From: Pseudomonas sp. CFBP 13711
Lineage (GTDB): Bacteria > Pseudomonadota > Gammaproteobacteria > Pseudomonadales > Pseudomonadaceae
DNA: 64,000 bases
Direction: 5' to 3'
Assembly (NCBI RefSeq): GCF_014842265.1
Contig: NZ_JACYVI010000001.1
Coordinates: forward strand, 1 to 64,000
The notes beneath the pieces were generated by a model. That model did no database searches and was not told where the DNA came from. It saw only the letters and a program-made list of their open reading frames with translations. Position numbers and translations under genes: made by a program. The stretch's first letter is position 1. Every line of letters begins with the position of its first letter. Of this stretch, positions 43,524-52,353 are shown piece after piece.

Positions 43524-45035
43524 GTGCCGCGTCGTCTCGTCAGAGGGCTCAAGCCCCTCAGTGTGTGGGCTTTAACGTTACTCATCAGCGGCTGCATCGG
43601 AACTGGCGGAATCGCCCCACAAGGCACAGCGTTGTCACCCGACGCGCTGGCCACCGACGACGCCATCAAGGCGGCCGACAAGGATGCCCACTGGCCGGCC
43701 GGTCAGTGGTGGCGCGCCTATGGCGACGAACAACTCAATCGCTGGATCGAACTGGCCGCACTCGGCAGCCCCAGCCTGGCGATTGCTGCCGCGCGGGTGC
43801 GTCAGGCCAAGGCCATGGCGGGCATCGCGGAATCGGCGGAATCCCTGCACATCTCCGGCGACAGCACGCTGAAACGCCACAACTGGCCGACGGATCAGTT
43901 CTACGGCCCGGGTGAGCTGTCGAACACCAGCACGTGGGACAACAACGCGTCGCTGGGCCTGAGTTATTCCCTTGATCTGTGGGGCCAGGAGAGCAACCAC
44001 TCCGAACAGGCGCTGGACATGGCGCACATGAGTGCGGCTCAGGAGCGTCAGGCGCAACTGGAATTGCAGGACAACATCGTCCGCGCGTACATCCAGTTGT
44101 CCCTCAACTACGCCCAGCGTGACATTGCCCAAGCCACACTCGCGCAACAGCAGCAGATCGTTGATCTGGCCCAGCGTCGCTTGAAGGGCGGCATTGGCAC
44201 CCATTTCGAAGTCAGCCAGGCCGAAGCCCCGTTGCCCGAAACCCATCGTCAGATTGACGCGCTGGACGAGGCAATTGCCCTGAGCCGCAATCAGATCGCG
44301 GCGCTGGCGGGCAAAGGCCCGGGCGAGGGCGCACGTCTTCAGCGCCCTACGCTGTCGCTGAAGGCCGCATTGAAATTGCCCTCGGCGTTGCCTGCCGAAC
44401 TGCTCGGGCAGCGTCCGGACGTGGTGGCCAGTCGCTGGCGGGTGGCGGCACAGGCGCGGGGCATTGATGTGGCCCATGCCGGGTTTTATCCGAACGTCGA
44501 TCTGATGGGCAGCCTCGGTTACATGGCCACCGGCGGCGGCATGCTGGAATTCCTCGCCGGCAAGAAATTCAATTACAGCGTGGGCCCGGCGATCACGTTG
44601 CCGATCTTCGACGGCGGGCGTTTGCGTTCGGAGCTGGGTGTGGCGTCAGCGGGTTATGACGAAGCCGTCGCGCATTACAACCAGACCCTGGTGATGGCGC
44701 TGAAGAGCATTTCCGATCAATTGATTCGCCGCGAGTCGATGGAAAAGCAGCAACAGTTCGCCGATCAATCGGTAGCCGCCGCGCAGAAAACCTACGACAT
44801 CGCGATGGTCGCCTATAAACGCGGCCTGACCGATTACCTCAATGTGCTCAACGCGCAGACGCTGTTGTTTCATCAGCAGCAGGTGCAGCAACACGTCCAG
44901 GCCGAACGCCTGACGGTGCACGCAGAATTGGTGGTGGCGCTGGGGGGAGGGTTGATGGCGGGCAATGATTCGCCTGCGCCGGAAAGGACCGCTGTGCCGA
45001 AAACGCCGGTGTCGCTGGCGGTGTTCGATAAATGA
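43524..45035 (+). CDS. Outer membrane efflux lipoprotein, OprM/NodT family
   Basis: A 503-residue TolC-like channel starting at GTG 43524. The signal ends in a lipobox (VWALTLLISGC, C24). Two outer membrane efflux (OEP) repeats follow (about 70-265 and 285-470) with NASLGLSYSLDLWGQESNHSEQALDMA, RLKGGIGTHFEVSQAEAPLPETHRQID and AELLGQRPDVVASRWRVAAQARGIDVAHAGFYPNV. It opens the outer membrane for the FUSC/HlyD pump downstream, so the cassette is a complete three-layer exporter. Confidence 0.9.
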   Translation: MPRRLVRGLKPLSVWALTLLISGCIGTGGIAPQGTALSPDALATDDAIKAADKDAHWPAGQWWRAYGDEQLNRWIELAALGSPSLAIAAARVRQAKAMAGIAESAESLHISGDSTLKRHNWPTDQFYGPGELSNTSTWDNNASLGLSYSLDLWGQESNHSEQALDMAHMSAAQERQAQLELQDNIVRAYIQLSLNYAQRDIAQATLAQQQQIVDLAQRRLKGGIGTHFEVSQAEAPLPETHRQIDALDEAIALSRNQIAALAGKGPGEGARLQRPTLSLKAALKLPSALPAELLGQRPDVVASRWRVAAQARGIDVAHAGFYPNVDLMGSLGYMATGGGMLEFLAGKKFNYSVGPAITLPIFDGGRLRSELGVASAGYDEAVAHYNQTLVMALKSISDQLIRRESMEKQQQFADQSVAAAQKTYDIAMVAYKRGLTDYLNVLNAQTLLFHQQQVQQHVQAERLTVHAELVVALGGGLMAGNDSPAPERTAVPKTPVSLAVFDK

Positions 45036-45057
45036 TGCGCTCCGGCAGGGCCTGGCG

Positions 45058-47256
45058 ATGAGCGCCGCTTTTAACTGGCTCAAATCCCTCGAATGGCGTC
45101 GCGGCCTCAATGACTGGGCGCGCAGCGATGGCGTGACGTGGATCTACATCGCCAAGGTGCTGATCGCGGCATTCTTGACGTACTGGATCGCCATGCGCCT
45201 GGAACTGCCGCAGCCGCGTACGGCCATGATCACCGTGTTCATCGTGATGCAGCCGCAGAGCGGTCAGGTGTTTGCCAAGAGTTTCTACCGCTTGCTCGGC
45301 ACGCTCGCCGGGTCAGTAGTGATGGTCACGTTGATGGCGCTGTTCGCGCAAAACAGCGAGCTGTTCCTCGGCAGTCTGGCGATCTGGGTCGGCTTCTGCT
45401 GCGCCGGGGCCGCGCGCTATCGCAACTTTCGCGCCTATGGTTTTGTGCTGGCCGGCTACACCGCCGCAATGACTGGGCTGCCCGCGCTCGCTCACCCCGA
45501 TACCTCATTTATGGCCGCCATGTGGCGGGTGCTGGAAATTTCCCTTGGCATCGTCTGCTCCACTTTGGTCAGCGCTGCAATCCTGCCGCAAAGCGCCGGC
45601 GCGGCGATGCGCAACACCTTGTATCAGCGCTTTGGCACCTTCGCCCAGTTCGTCATCACCGGCCTGCGCGGCGAGAGCGATCCGGCGTCGTTCGAGGCCA
45701 ACAACGTGCGCTTCATCGCCGATGCCGTGGGACTCGAAGGCCTGCGCGCGGTCACGGTGTTCGAAGACCCGCACATGCGCCGTCGCAACGGCCGATTGAA
45801 TCGCCTGAACAGCGAATTCATGACCATCACCACGCGCTTCAACGCCCTGCATCAATTGCTGGAACGCTTGCGTCGACGCGGTGTGACACCGGCCGTTCAG
45901 GCCATCGAGCCCGGCCTGACTGCGCTGACTGGATTGCTGGAGCCTTTCGCCGGTCGCGCGCTGACCAACGCCGACGCCGCGCTGCTCGCCAATCGGTTGA
46001 GCGTGTACAAGGCCGACTTGCCCGAGCACGTGCGCAGCCTGCGCGCCCAGTTCGTCAAGACCGAGCCCGGCGACGATGACCTGCTGGATTTCCATACCGC
46101 TTACGAATTGCTGTATCGCTTCGTCGATGACATGCACGACTACGCCCAGACCCACGCGTCCCTGGCCGATCACCGCCATGCGCGGGAGAAGTGGGTCGAG
46201 CCCTTCGTCTCCACCACCAGTTGGCTGTCTTCGCTGGCCTCCGGCGTGCGCGCGACCTTTATTCTCGCGGTCATGTCGGTGTATTGGGTGGCGACGGCCT
46301 GGCCGAGCGGTGCGTCGATGACCCTGGTATCCGCCGCCACGGTGGCGCTTTCTGCTACCACACCGAACCCGAGGCGCATGTCGTTTCAGATGGCGTGCGG
46401 GACGTTTCTGGGGGCGGTGCTGGGTTTTTTCATCACCTTTTTCGTGCTGCCGCGCATCGACGGTTTTCCCCTGCTGTGCATGGTGCTGGCGCCGGTGTTC
46501 GTGCTCGGCACGTTCCTGACCACGCGGCCGCAGTGGGTGGGATATGGGCTGGGGCTCCTGATTTTCTTCAGCATCGGTTCGGCTCCGGACAACCTCACGG
46601 TCTACAACCCGTACGCGTTCATCAATGACTACATCGCCATGGTCCTCGGCATGCTGCTGTGCGCGGCGGCGGGGGCGATCATTCTGCCGCCGAACAGTCG
46701 CTGGCTGTGGCAGCGGCTGGAAGGCAATCTGCGTCAGCAAGTCAGTTTCGCCATCAGCGCGCCGCTGCGCGGAATCCGTTCCAGCTTCGAAAGCCGCACC
46801 CGCGACCTGATGCATCAGGCCTATGGCCTGGCCGCCGGCAAACCGGAAGTGCAACGCAATTTGCTGCGCTGGATGTTCGTGGTGCTCGAGATTGGCCACG
46901 CGATCATCGAGTTGCGCCGCGAGCAGGACATTCTGCCGGTGCACCCGAGTTACGCCGAATCGCAACCTTGGCGGCAGGCGATCCGCGCCATGGGCCGCTC
47001 GCTGATTCGCCTGTTCATCCAGCCTGATCGCCACAACCTGGCGCGCAGCCTGTCGGCCGTCGATCACGCCATCGTCTGCGTGCAGAACACCGACGAGCCC
47101 TTCGCGCCGCACTTCGACACCTCGGCGTTGCGCCGGGTGAAAAGCTACCTGCACTTCATCCGCACCTGCCTGCTGGACCCGCAATCGCCGCTGGCAGGCG
47201 CTGCGTCAGAGCAGGCGTCTGTGGCCTCGCCCCAAGGACAACTCAATGCCTCGTGA
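45058..47256 (+). CDS. FUSC family inner membrane protein (AaeB-like)
   Basis: From ATG 45058 a 732-residue protein with two membrane bundles (about 30-165 and 400-540) separated and followed by cytoplasmic helical parts. RLELPQPRTAMITVFIVMQPQSGQVFAKSFYRLLGTLAG is the FUSC/AaeB entry motif. E. coli AaeB exports p-hydroxybenzoate and related aromatic acids. The stop overlaps the DUF1656 gene start by 11 bp. The open frame upstream of 45058 overlaps the outer membrane gene and is not used. Confidence 0.9.
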   Translation: MSAAFNWLKSLEWRRGLNDWARSDGVTWIYIAKVLIAAFLTYWIAMRLELPQPRTAMITVFIVMQPQSGQVFAKSFYRLLGTLAGSVVMVTLMALFAQNSELFLGSLAIWVGFCCAGAARYRNFRAYGFVLAGYTAAMTGLPALAHPDTSFMAAMWRVLEISLGIVCSTLVSAAILPQSAGAAMRNTLYQRFGTFAQFVITGLRGESDPASFEANNVRFIADAVGLEGLRAVTVFEDPHMRRRNGRLNRLNSEFMTITTRFNALHQLLERLRRRGVTPAVQAIEPGLTALTGLLEPFAGRALTNADAALLANRLSVYKADLPEHVRSLRAQFVKTEPGDDDLLDFHTAYELLYRFVDDMHDYAQTHASLADHRHAREKWVEPFVSTTSWLSSLASGVRATFILAVMSVYWVATAWPSGASMTLVSAATVALSATTPNPRRMSFQMACGTFLGAVLGFFITFFVLPRIDGFPLLCMVLAPVFVLGTFLTTRPQWVGYGLGLLIFFSIGSAPDNLTVYNPYAFINDYIAMVLGMLLCAAAGAIILPPNSRWLWQRLEGNLRQQVSFAISAPLRGIRSSFESRTRDLMHQAYGLAAGKPEVQRNLLRWMFVVLEIGHAIIELRREQDILPVHPSYAESQPWRQAIRAMGRSLIRLFIQPDRHNLARSLSAVDHAIVCVQNTDEPFAPHFDTSALRRVKSYLHFIRTCLLDPQSPLAGAASEQASVASPQGQLNAS

Positions 47257-47446
47257 ACTCGCCTTCCACGGCGTTTACATGCCGACCGTGACCGTCATGT
47301 TTCTGGTCGCGATGGTGCTTTCCTGGGCGCTGGACCGCTTTATGTCCGGGCTCGACCTGTACCGTTTTTTCTGGCATCCGGCGCTGCTGCGTCTGAGCCT
47401 GTTCAGCTGCATTTTCGGCGCCATGGCGCTCACTGTTTACCGTTGA
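47246..47446 (+). CDS. DUF1656 family small membrane protein (AaeX-like)
   Basis: A 66-residue protein with two membrane helices (VYMPTVTVMFLVAMVLSWALDRF and LRLSLFSCIFGAMALTVYR) and the conserved PRELAFHGVYMP opening. DUF1656/AaeX proteins accompany FUSC and HlyD components. It overlaps the FUSC gene at its start and lies just before the adaptor gene, so the three are translated as one unit. Confidence 0.9.
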   Translation: MPRELAFHGVYMPTVTVMFLVAMVLSWALDRFMSGLDLYRFFWHPALLRLSLFSCIFGAMALTVYR

Positions 47447-47461
47447 GGCACGTTGGTTGAG

Positions 47462-48325
47462 ATGAAAAAGCTCTTCAGTCTGATCGCGACTTTGTTGATT
47501 CTGGCCCTGGCCATCTGGATCGGCCGGCTGCTGTGGATTCATTACATGGACACGCCGTGGACCCGCGACGGCCGGGTGCGCGCCGACGTGATCAACGTCG
47601 CTGCCGATGTCAGCGGCGTGGTGATCGATGTGCCGGTGAAGGACAACCAGCCGGTCAAAAAAGGCGACCTGCTGATGCAGATCGACCCTGAGCACTATCA
47701 GCTGGCGGTGAAGCAGGCCGAGGCCATGGTGGCGTCACGCAAGGCGACGTGGGAGATGCGCAAGGTCAACGCCAATCGGCGCAAGGACATGGACGCCCTG
47801 GTGATCTCCGCCGAGAGCCGCGAAGACGCCAGCAACGTCGCCACCTCCGCCCAGGCGGATTATCAGTTGGCGGTCGCCCAGCTCGAAGCCGCGCAGTTGA
47901 ACCTGCAACGCACCAAAGTGCTGGCGGCGGTGGACGGCTACGTCACCAACCTCAACGTGCATCGCGGCGACTACGCGCGCATCGGCGAAGCGAAGATGGC
48001 CGTGGTCGACAGGAATTCGTTCTGGGTCTACGGCTTCTTCGAAGAAACCAAACTGCCCCACGTCAGGATCGGCGATCCGGCGGACATGCAGTTGATGAGC
48101 GGTGAAGTCATGAAGGGCCACGTCGAGAGCATCGCCCGCGCCATCTACGACCGCGACAATCCGGAGAGCCGCGAGCTGATCGCCGACGTCAACCCGACGT
48201 TCAACTGGGTACGACTGGCCCAGCGCGTGCCCGTGCGCATTCACCTGGATCACGTGCCGGAAGGGGTGGTGCTGGCGGCGGGGATCACCTGCACGGTGAT
48301 TGTGAATCCCGTAGTCGAGCCGTAA
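47462..48325 (+). CDS. HlyD-type membrane fusion protein (AaeA/EmrA-like)
   Basis: From ATG 47462 a 287-residue adaptor (TTG 47453 is an alternative with GAGG nearby). One N-terminal membrane anchor (FSLIATLLILALAIWIGRLLWI) is followed by the lipoyl-like half-motif (VRADVINVAADVSGVVIDVPVKDNQPVKKGDLLMQID), a coiled-coil hairpin (about 85-145) and the second half (TKVLAAVDGYVTNLNVHRGDY). It bridges the FUSC protein and the OprM-like channel. The substrate is probably aromatic acids or a drug, by analogy only. Confidence 0.88.
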   Translation: MKKLFSLIATLLILALAIWIGRLLWIHYMDTPWTRDGRVRADVINVAADVSGVVIDVPVKDNQPVKKGDLLMQIDPEHYQLAVKQAEAMVASRKATWEMRKVNANRRKDMDALVISAESREDASNVATSAQADYQLAVAQLEAAQLNLQRTKVLAAVDGYVTNLNVHRGDYARIGEAKMAVVDRNSFWVYGFFEETKLPHVRIGDPADMQLMSGEVMKGHVESIARAIYDRDNPESRELIADVNPTFNWVRLAQRVPVRIHLDHVPEGVVLAAGITCTVIVNPVVEP

Positions 48326-48372
48326 CGCAGAGGGCAAGGTATGACGGGTATCTCCCTGAATGATTGAGCTTC

Positions 48373-48466
48373 TGTGGGAGTGAGCTTGCTCACGAAGACG
48401 GCGTTTCAGGCGCTAAAGATGTAGCGGATGTTCCGCCCTCTTCGCGAGCAAGCTCGCTCCCACGAG
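48373..48466. repeat. REP-type inverted repeat
   Basis: TGTGGGAGTGAGCTTGCTCA and inverted arm CGAGCAAGCTCGCTCCCACG flanking about 50 bp, between the convergent adaptor and SDR genes. Confidence 0.85.
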
Positions 48467-48498
48467 TTCCATGACCGCAGGTTCATCTGCGGTGGCCG

Positions 48499-49323
48499 TC
48501 AATGGCGCTTATCCAGCTTGAAGCGTTTGCTCAGAATCCACTCCAGCAAGACCTTGGGCAGCAAGCGCTCCATGAGCGGCAGCGCGCGGCTGCCATTGCC
48601 GGATCGCAGCAAACGCGGTGGATGGCTGCGTTGCACGGCGTTGAGCACGTCGCGGGCGAAATCGGCGGCGGGTGTCGGATTGCCCTGGGACGCATTGGCC
48701 CTCGCGCGGATGCCTTCACGCCACGGCCACCACGGCGAATCCTGATGAATCACTTGCTCGGCCTCATGGCTGGCATTTTGCGCGAAATGAGTGTCGATGG
48801 CGCCCGGCTGGACTTCCATCACCCGGATGCCGAAAGGCGCCAGCTCCATGCGTAAAGCGTCGGTCATGGCATGGACAGCGGCCTTTGAAGCGCAATATGC
48901 CCCCGCGAACGGCGTCACCAGCACGCCCGAAACGCTGCCGATGTTCACCACCAACCCCTTGTTGCGACGCAGCATTGGAAACAGCGCGCGCGTCACCCCG
49001 ACCACGGAAAACACATTGGTTTCGAACTGTCTGCGCATGGCCTCGACACCGCCATCCAGCAGCGGGCCAATGCCACCGTAGCCTGCGTTGTTGACCAGCA
49101 CATCGAGCCCTTTGCCCTGTTGATCAAGCTCGCAGACCAGCAGATCAATCGCTGCGCTGTCATTGACGTCCAAGGCCACGGCACGAAAACCTGCAGCGGT
49201 CAGTGCTTCCACATCGGCCGGCTTGCGTGCCGTCGTCCAGACCTCATGGCCTGCCGCTTTGAAGGCATCCGCCATGGCGCGGCCGATGCCGCTGGAACAA
49301 CCGGTGATCAACACCATAGACAT
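48499..49323 (-). CDS. Short-chain dehydrogenase
   Basis: A 274-residue classical SDR: VLITGCSSGIGRAMADAF, NNAGYGGIGP, and SVSGVLVTPFAGAYCASKAAVHAM with catalytic Ser, Tyr and Lys (YCASK). The C-terminal extension (RSGNGSRALPLMERLLPKVLLEWILSKRFKL) resembles SDRs annotated as oxidoreductases of lipid or retinol type. Substrate unknown. It lies alone between the efflux cassette and the small protein next to algA. Confidence 0.85.
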   Translation of the reverse strand: MSMVLITGCSSGIGRAMADAFKAAGHEVWTTARKPADVEALTAAGFRAVALDVNDSAAIDLLVCELDQQGKGLDVLVNNAGYGGIGPLLDGGVEAMRRQFETNVFSVVGVTRALFPMLRRNKGLVVNIGSVSGVLVTPFAGAYCASKAAVHAMTDALRMELAPFGIRVMEVQPGAIDTHFAQNASHEAEQVIHQDSPWWPWREGIRARANASQGNPTPAADFARDVLNAVQRSHPPRLLRSGNGSRALPLMERLLPKVLLEWILSKRFKLDKRH

Positions 49324-49355
49324 GGTTCAGTCCTTGAAAAAAGAGAAGGCGGCGC

Positions 49356-49820
49356 TCAGCCGGAGAACGTGCCTTGCAGGCGTTCGGCGCGAAACTCCAG
49401 GGTCTGCGGCCGATAACCCGGACGCAGCGGCGGCATCGGCAAGCAATCTTGCCACTGACTGCCGGGCAGCAAATCGCCCGGCCCGCGATAACGCGGCGCG
49501 GTGTAGGTGTCCTCGGCCAGATTGACGGTATCGCCCGGCGCGTAGGCCGCGATCTTCCAGCGCAGTTCGGTAAGCGAGACCTTATTGCCGTTATCGATCA
49601 GCACCAGCAACGGGCGGCCCGTCGGGCATTGCTGCGGCGCATAGTTCACGCGCATCTGCAGGCGCTCAAGGCGCTGCTCATCGCGGCGGTCCTCCCAGAC
49701 CACAAACGCCGCCACGACACCCAGCCCGACTGCCGCCGCCAGAGAAACGGGCAGCGCTTTGGAGGGATAGCGCAGGAGCAGGACCAGCCAGGTGAACAGG
49801 AGTACGGCGCCGAAAATCAT
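49356..49820 (-). CDS. Hypothetical protein with two N-terminal membrane helices
   Basis: A 154-residue protein. Two hydrophobic segments (MIFGAVLLFTWLVLLLRYP and LPVSLAAAVGLGVVAAFVVWE) are followed by a charged part and a soluble domain (VNYAPQQCPTGRPLLVLIDNGNKVSLTELRWKIAAYAPGDTVNLA) that looks beta-rich, with two cysteines. Likely membrane-anchored and facing the periplasm. Homologous small proteins sit beside algA in other Pseudomonas by my recollection. It follows the alg operon terminator, so it has its own promoter. Confidence 0.75.
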   Translation of the reverse strand: MIFGAVLLFTWLVLLLRYPSKALPVSLAAAVGLGVVAAFVVWEDRRDEQRLERLQMRVNYAPQQCPTGRPLLVLIDNGNKVSLTELRWKIAAYAPGDTVNLAEDTYTAPRYRGPGDLLPGSQWQDCLPMPPLRPGYRPQTLEFRAERLQGTFSG

Positions 49821-49924
49821 CGTGTCGATCTCGCGATTGCAGATGCGGTCATCGTACCGAAAGGGGAGGGGATTGGGCTAATGGTGGTTCGTCTGATTCA
49901 AGGTCGCACAGGTATGAAAGCCCA

Positions 49925-49983
49925 CAAAAAAGCCCCCGAAAACCCTCTGCGGATGGGGAATACGCAGAGGATTGACGGGGGCT
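49925..49983 (-). terminator. Rho-independent terminator of the alginate operon
   Basis: On the minus strand AGCCCCCG, inner stem CCTCTGCG/CGCAGAGG, CGGGGGCT followed by TTTTTT. Located 22 bp after the algA stop codon. Confidence 0.88.
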
Positions 49984-50005
49984 AGTACTACTCGGTGAAG
50001 CGGTA

Positions 50006-51460
50006 TTAACGCGCGATGGTCTGGGTCTTCACGCCGGCTTCGATGCCAGGGGTGGAGCGGCCGTAGACGTCTTCGAAACGTTCGATGTCGTCTTCGCCCA
50101 GGTAGCTGCCCGATTGGACTTCGATGATTTCCAACGGGATTTTGCCCGGGTTGCGCAGGCGGTGAACCGAGGCGATCGGGATGTAGGTCGACTGGTTCTC
50201 GGTCAGCAGGAACACGTTGTCGTCGCAGGTGACCTGAGCGGTACCCGATACAACGATCCAGTGTTCAGCGCGGTGGTGATGCATCTGCAGCGACAGGCTG
50301 GCGCCCGGCTTGACGGAAATGCGCTTGACCTGGAAACGGCCGCCCATGTCCACGGAGTCGTACGAGCCCCACGGGCGATAGACTTCGAGGTGGTTCTGGG
50401 TTTCGCTGCGGCCTTGCTCATTGAGCGTGTTGACCAGTTGCTTGACGCCCTGAACCTTGTCTTTGTGGACGATCATCATGGCGTCTTTGGTTTCGACGAC
50501 AACGACGTTGTCCAGGCCGATCACGGTCACCAGTTTGCCGTTGCCCTGAATCATGCAGTTGCGGCTGTCCTGGATCACGACATCGCCTTTGGCAACGTTG
50601 CCGTTTTCATCTTTGGCGCTCACGTCCCACAGGGACGACCAGCAGCCGACATCGCTCCAGCCCGCATCCAGTGGAACCACGCAGGCGCGCTGGGTTTTTT
50701 CCATGACGGCGTAGTCGATGGAGTTGTCCGGGCAGCAGGCGAAGCTCGCCTCGTCCAGGGAGATGCTGTCGCCGTCCTGCTTGCTGCGCTCGAGGGTCAG
50801 CAGGCAGTTGTCGTAGATATCCGGATCGTGCTTTTTCAGCTCTTCCAGGTAACGGCTGGCGCGGAACAGGAACATGCCGCTGTTCCAGTAGTAACCGCCG
50901 GCCTGGACGAATTCCTGGGCGCGTTGTTCATCAGGCTTCTCAACGAAGTGCTGCACGCGGCTGACGCCTTCCGGCAGCAGGGCGTCGGCGGTGGACTTGA
51001 TGTAGCCGTAGCCGGTTTCAGGCTTGGTCGCCGGGATACCGAACAGCACCATTTCGCCACGCTCTGCAGCAACGGTGGCCAGGGCCAGCGCACGTTGCAG
51101 GGCTTTCTGATCGTCGATCACGTGGTCGGCTGGCAGCACCAGCATCAACTCGTCACGACCTTCGTTGGCCAGCATCATCGCGGTGATGGCAACGGCAGGC
51201 GCAGTGTTGCGACCAAACGGTTCCATGATCACGGCCTGAGTTTCCAGACCCAGTGCATTGAGCTGCTCGGTGACGATGAAGCGGTGATCCTTGTTGCACA
51301 CCACGACAGGGTGCTGCATGCCGTCGAATTGCAGGCGCTCGACGGTCTGTTGGAACAGAGTGTGTTCGCCGGTCAGCGCCAGGAACTGTTTAGGAAACTG
51401 TTTACGCGAAAGAGGCCAGAGTCGGGAACCGCTACCACCTGACAAGATCACTGGAATCAT
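50006..51460 (-). CDS. algA: Mannose-1-phosphate guanylyltransferase / mannose-6-phosphate isomerase
   Basis: A 484-residue bifunctional type II PMI-GMP enzyme. The N-terminal nucleotidyltransferase has LSGGSGSRLWPLSRKQFPKQFL and PADHVIDD; VEKP (about 172-175) is also conserved. The C-terminal cupin isomerase has the metal-binding HHHRAEHWIVVSGTAQV (about 410-425). It supplies fructose-6-P to mannose-6-P and mannose-1-P to GDP-mannose, flanking the AlgC step. It is the last gene of the alg operon and stands 203 bp after algF, which leaves room for a secondary promoter. Confidence 0.97.
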   Translation of the reverse strand: MIPVILSGGSGSRLWPLSRKQFPKQFLALTGEHTLFQQTVERLQFDGMQHPVVVCNKDHRFIVTEQLNALGLETQAVIMEPFGRNTAPAVAITAMMLANEGRDELMLVLPADHVIDDQKALQRALALATVAAERGEMVLFGIPATKPETGYGYIKSTADALLPEGVSRVQHFVEKPDEQRAQEFVQAGGYYWNSGMFLFRASRYLEELKKHDPDIYDNCLLTLERSKQDGDSISLDEASFACCPDNSIDYAVMEKTQRACVVPLDAGWSDVGCWSSLWDVSAKDENGNVAKGDVVIQDSRNCMIQGNGKLVTVIGLDNVVVVETKDAMMIVHKDKVQGVKQLVNTLNEQGRSETQNHLEVYRPWGSYDSVDMGGRFQVKRISVKPGASLSLQMHHHRAEHWIVVSGTAQVTCDDNVFLLTENQSTYIPIASVHRLRNPGKIPLEIIEVQSGSYLGEDDIERFEDVYGRSTPGIEAGVKTQTIAR

Positions 51461-51663
51461 TTTGTTTCTCCGTTAAGCAAAAATCGTTCGAATGGGCTGT
51501 AGGTCTTTTCGGTCTTTCTGGTTTTTGTCTTGCATCGCCCGGCGTCCTCTTGGCTGTCTGCTTGCTCCGCAGTGCCTGACGCCGAACGCTTAATTCCGTA
51601 AATCCGTGGCAGCGCGCGGTTGATCACGCGCGCTGCCGGCGGCCTCTCGGCCAGATTCAACGC

Positions 51664-52338
51664 TTACTGAGTGCCCGTCGGGCGCTTGACCCAGATTGGC
51701 GACAGGCTGCTGCCGCTGCCGGTGACGTAGAGAACGGCGGCTTCACCGCGCTCCAGTGCAACCGGCTTCAGGTCAGCCACTTTCTTGTCGCCGTCGAACA
51801 GCGCGAAGCTGACTTTGACCGGGTTGATTTCACGCTCGCCGGTGCCCTTGGCAGACACAGCCTTGACCACGTCGGTCTTGCCGTCAGCGGTTTTCAGGGT
51901 CAGTGACTTGTCACTCAGGTTCTGTACGCGAACCAGGGACTTCTGCTTGTTCTTGAACGGAGGCTCTTCAACCAGCTGCGGCGCACCCGAAGTGTTGTTG
52001 ACGATGGTGTAGTAGTGGTCGCTGGCCAGTTTCACCGGCAGGGACTGGCTGCCGACTTTGGCGGTGTAGTCGCCCTGAGGCATGAAGCCGAAGTCACTGC
52101 TGGCCAATGGGCCGATTTCGTTGAGGCTGGTGTTGCCGACGCTGGCGGAGATTTCGCTGCTGCTGGCGTTGTAAACACGCACGAAGGTCGAGCCTTTTGG
52201 TGCGGTCGGGCCATACAGCGCGGCGTCGCCACCGGCGAATGCGGAAAGGGATACGAAGCCCAGGCTCGCGGCCAGCACGCAGGTTTTCAGCAGGTTGGTT
52301 TTGCTCGAACGAACTGGCATTTGGTTCTGCGAAGTCAT
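51664..52338 (-). CDS. algF: Alginate O-acetylation protein AlgF
   Basis: From ATG 52338 a 224-residue periplasmic protein (TTG 52344 also in frame). A signal peptide ends in LGFVSLSAFAGG. The mature part is beta-rich with PTAPKGSTFVRVYNASSSEISASVGN, LPVKLASDHYYTIVN and LVRVQNLSDKSLTLKTADGKTDVV. AlgF works with AlgI and AlgJ to deliver acetyl groups to alginate. The algJ gene ends 15 bp upstream. Confidence 0.95.
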   Translation of the reverse strand: MTSQNQMPVRSSKTNLLKTCVLAASLGFVSLSAFAGGDAALYGPTAPKGSTFVRVYNASSSEISASVGNTSLNEIGPLASSDFGFMPQGDYTAKVGSQSLPVKLASDHYYTIVNNTSGAPQLVEEPPFKNKQKSLVRVQNLSDKSLTLKTADGKTDVVKAVSAKGTGEREINPVKVSFALFDGDKKVADLKPVALERGEAAVLYVTGSGSSLSPIWVKRPTGTQ

Positions 52339-52353
52339 AGTCAAAGAGTCCTC

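Noticed and set aside
45505..47184. 559-codon minus-strand frame over the FUSC gene
   Set aside because: Arginine- and glutamine-rich shadow of a clear membrane protein gene; no ribosome site, no motif.
50114..51442. 442-codon plus-strand frame opposite algA
   Set aside because: Exact antisense of algA codons; low-complexity Val/Asp/His/Gln composition.
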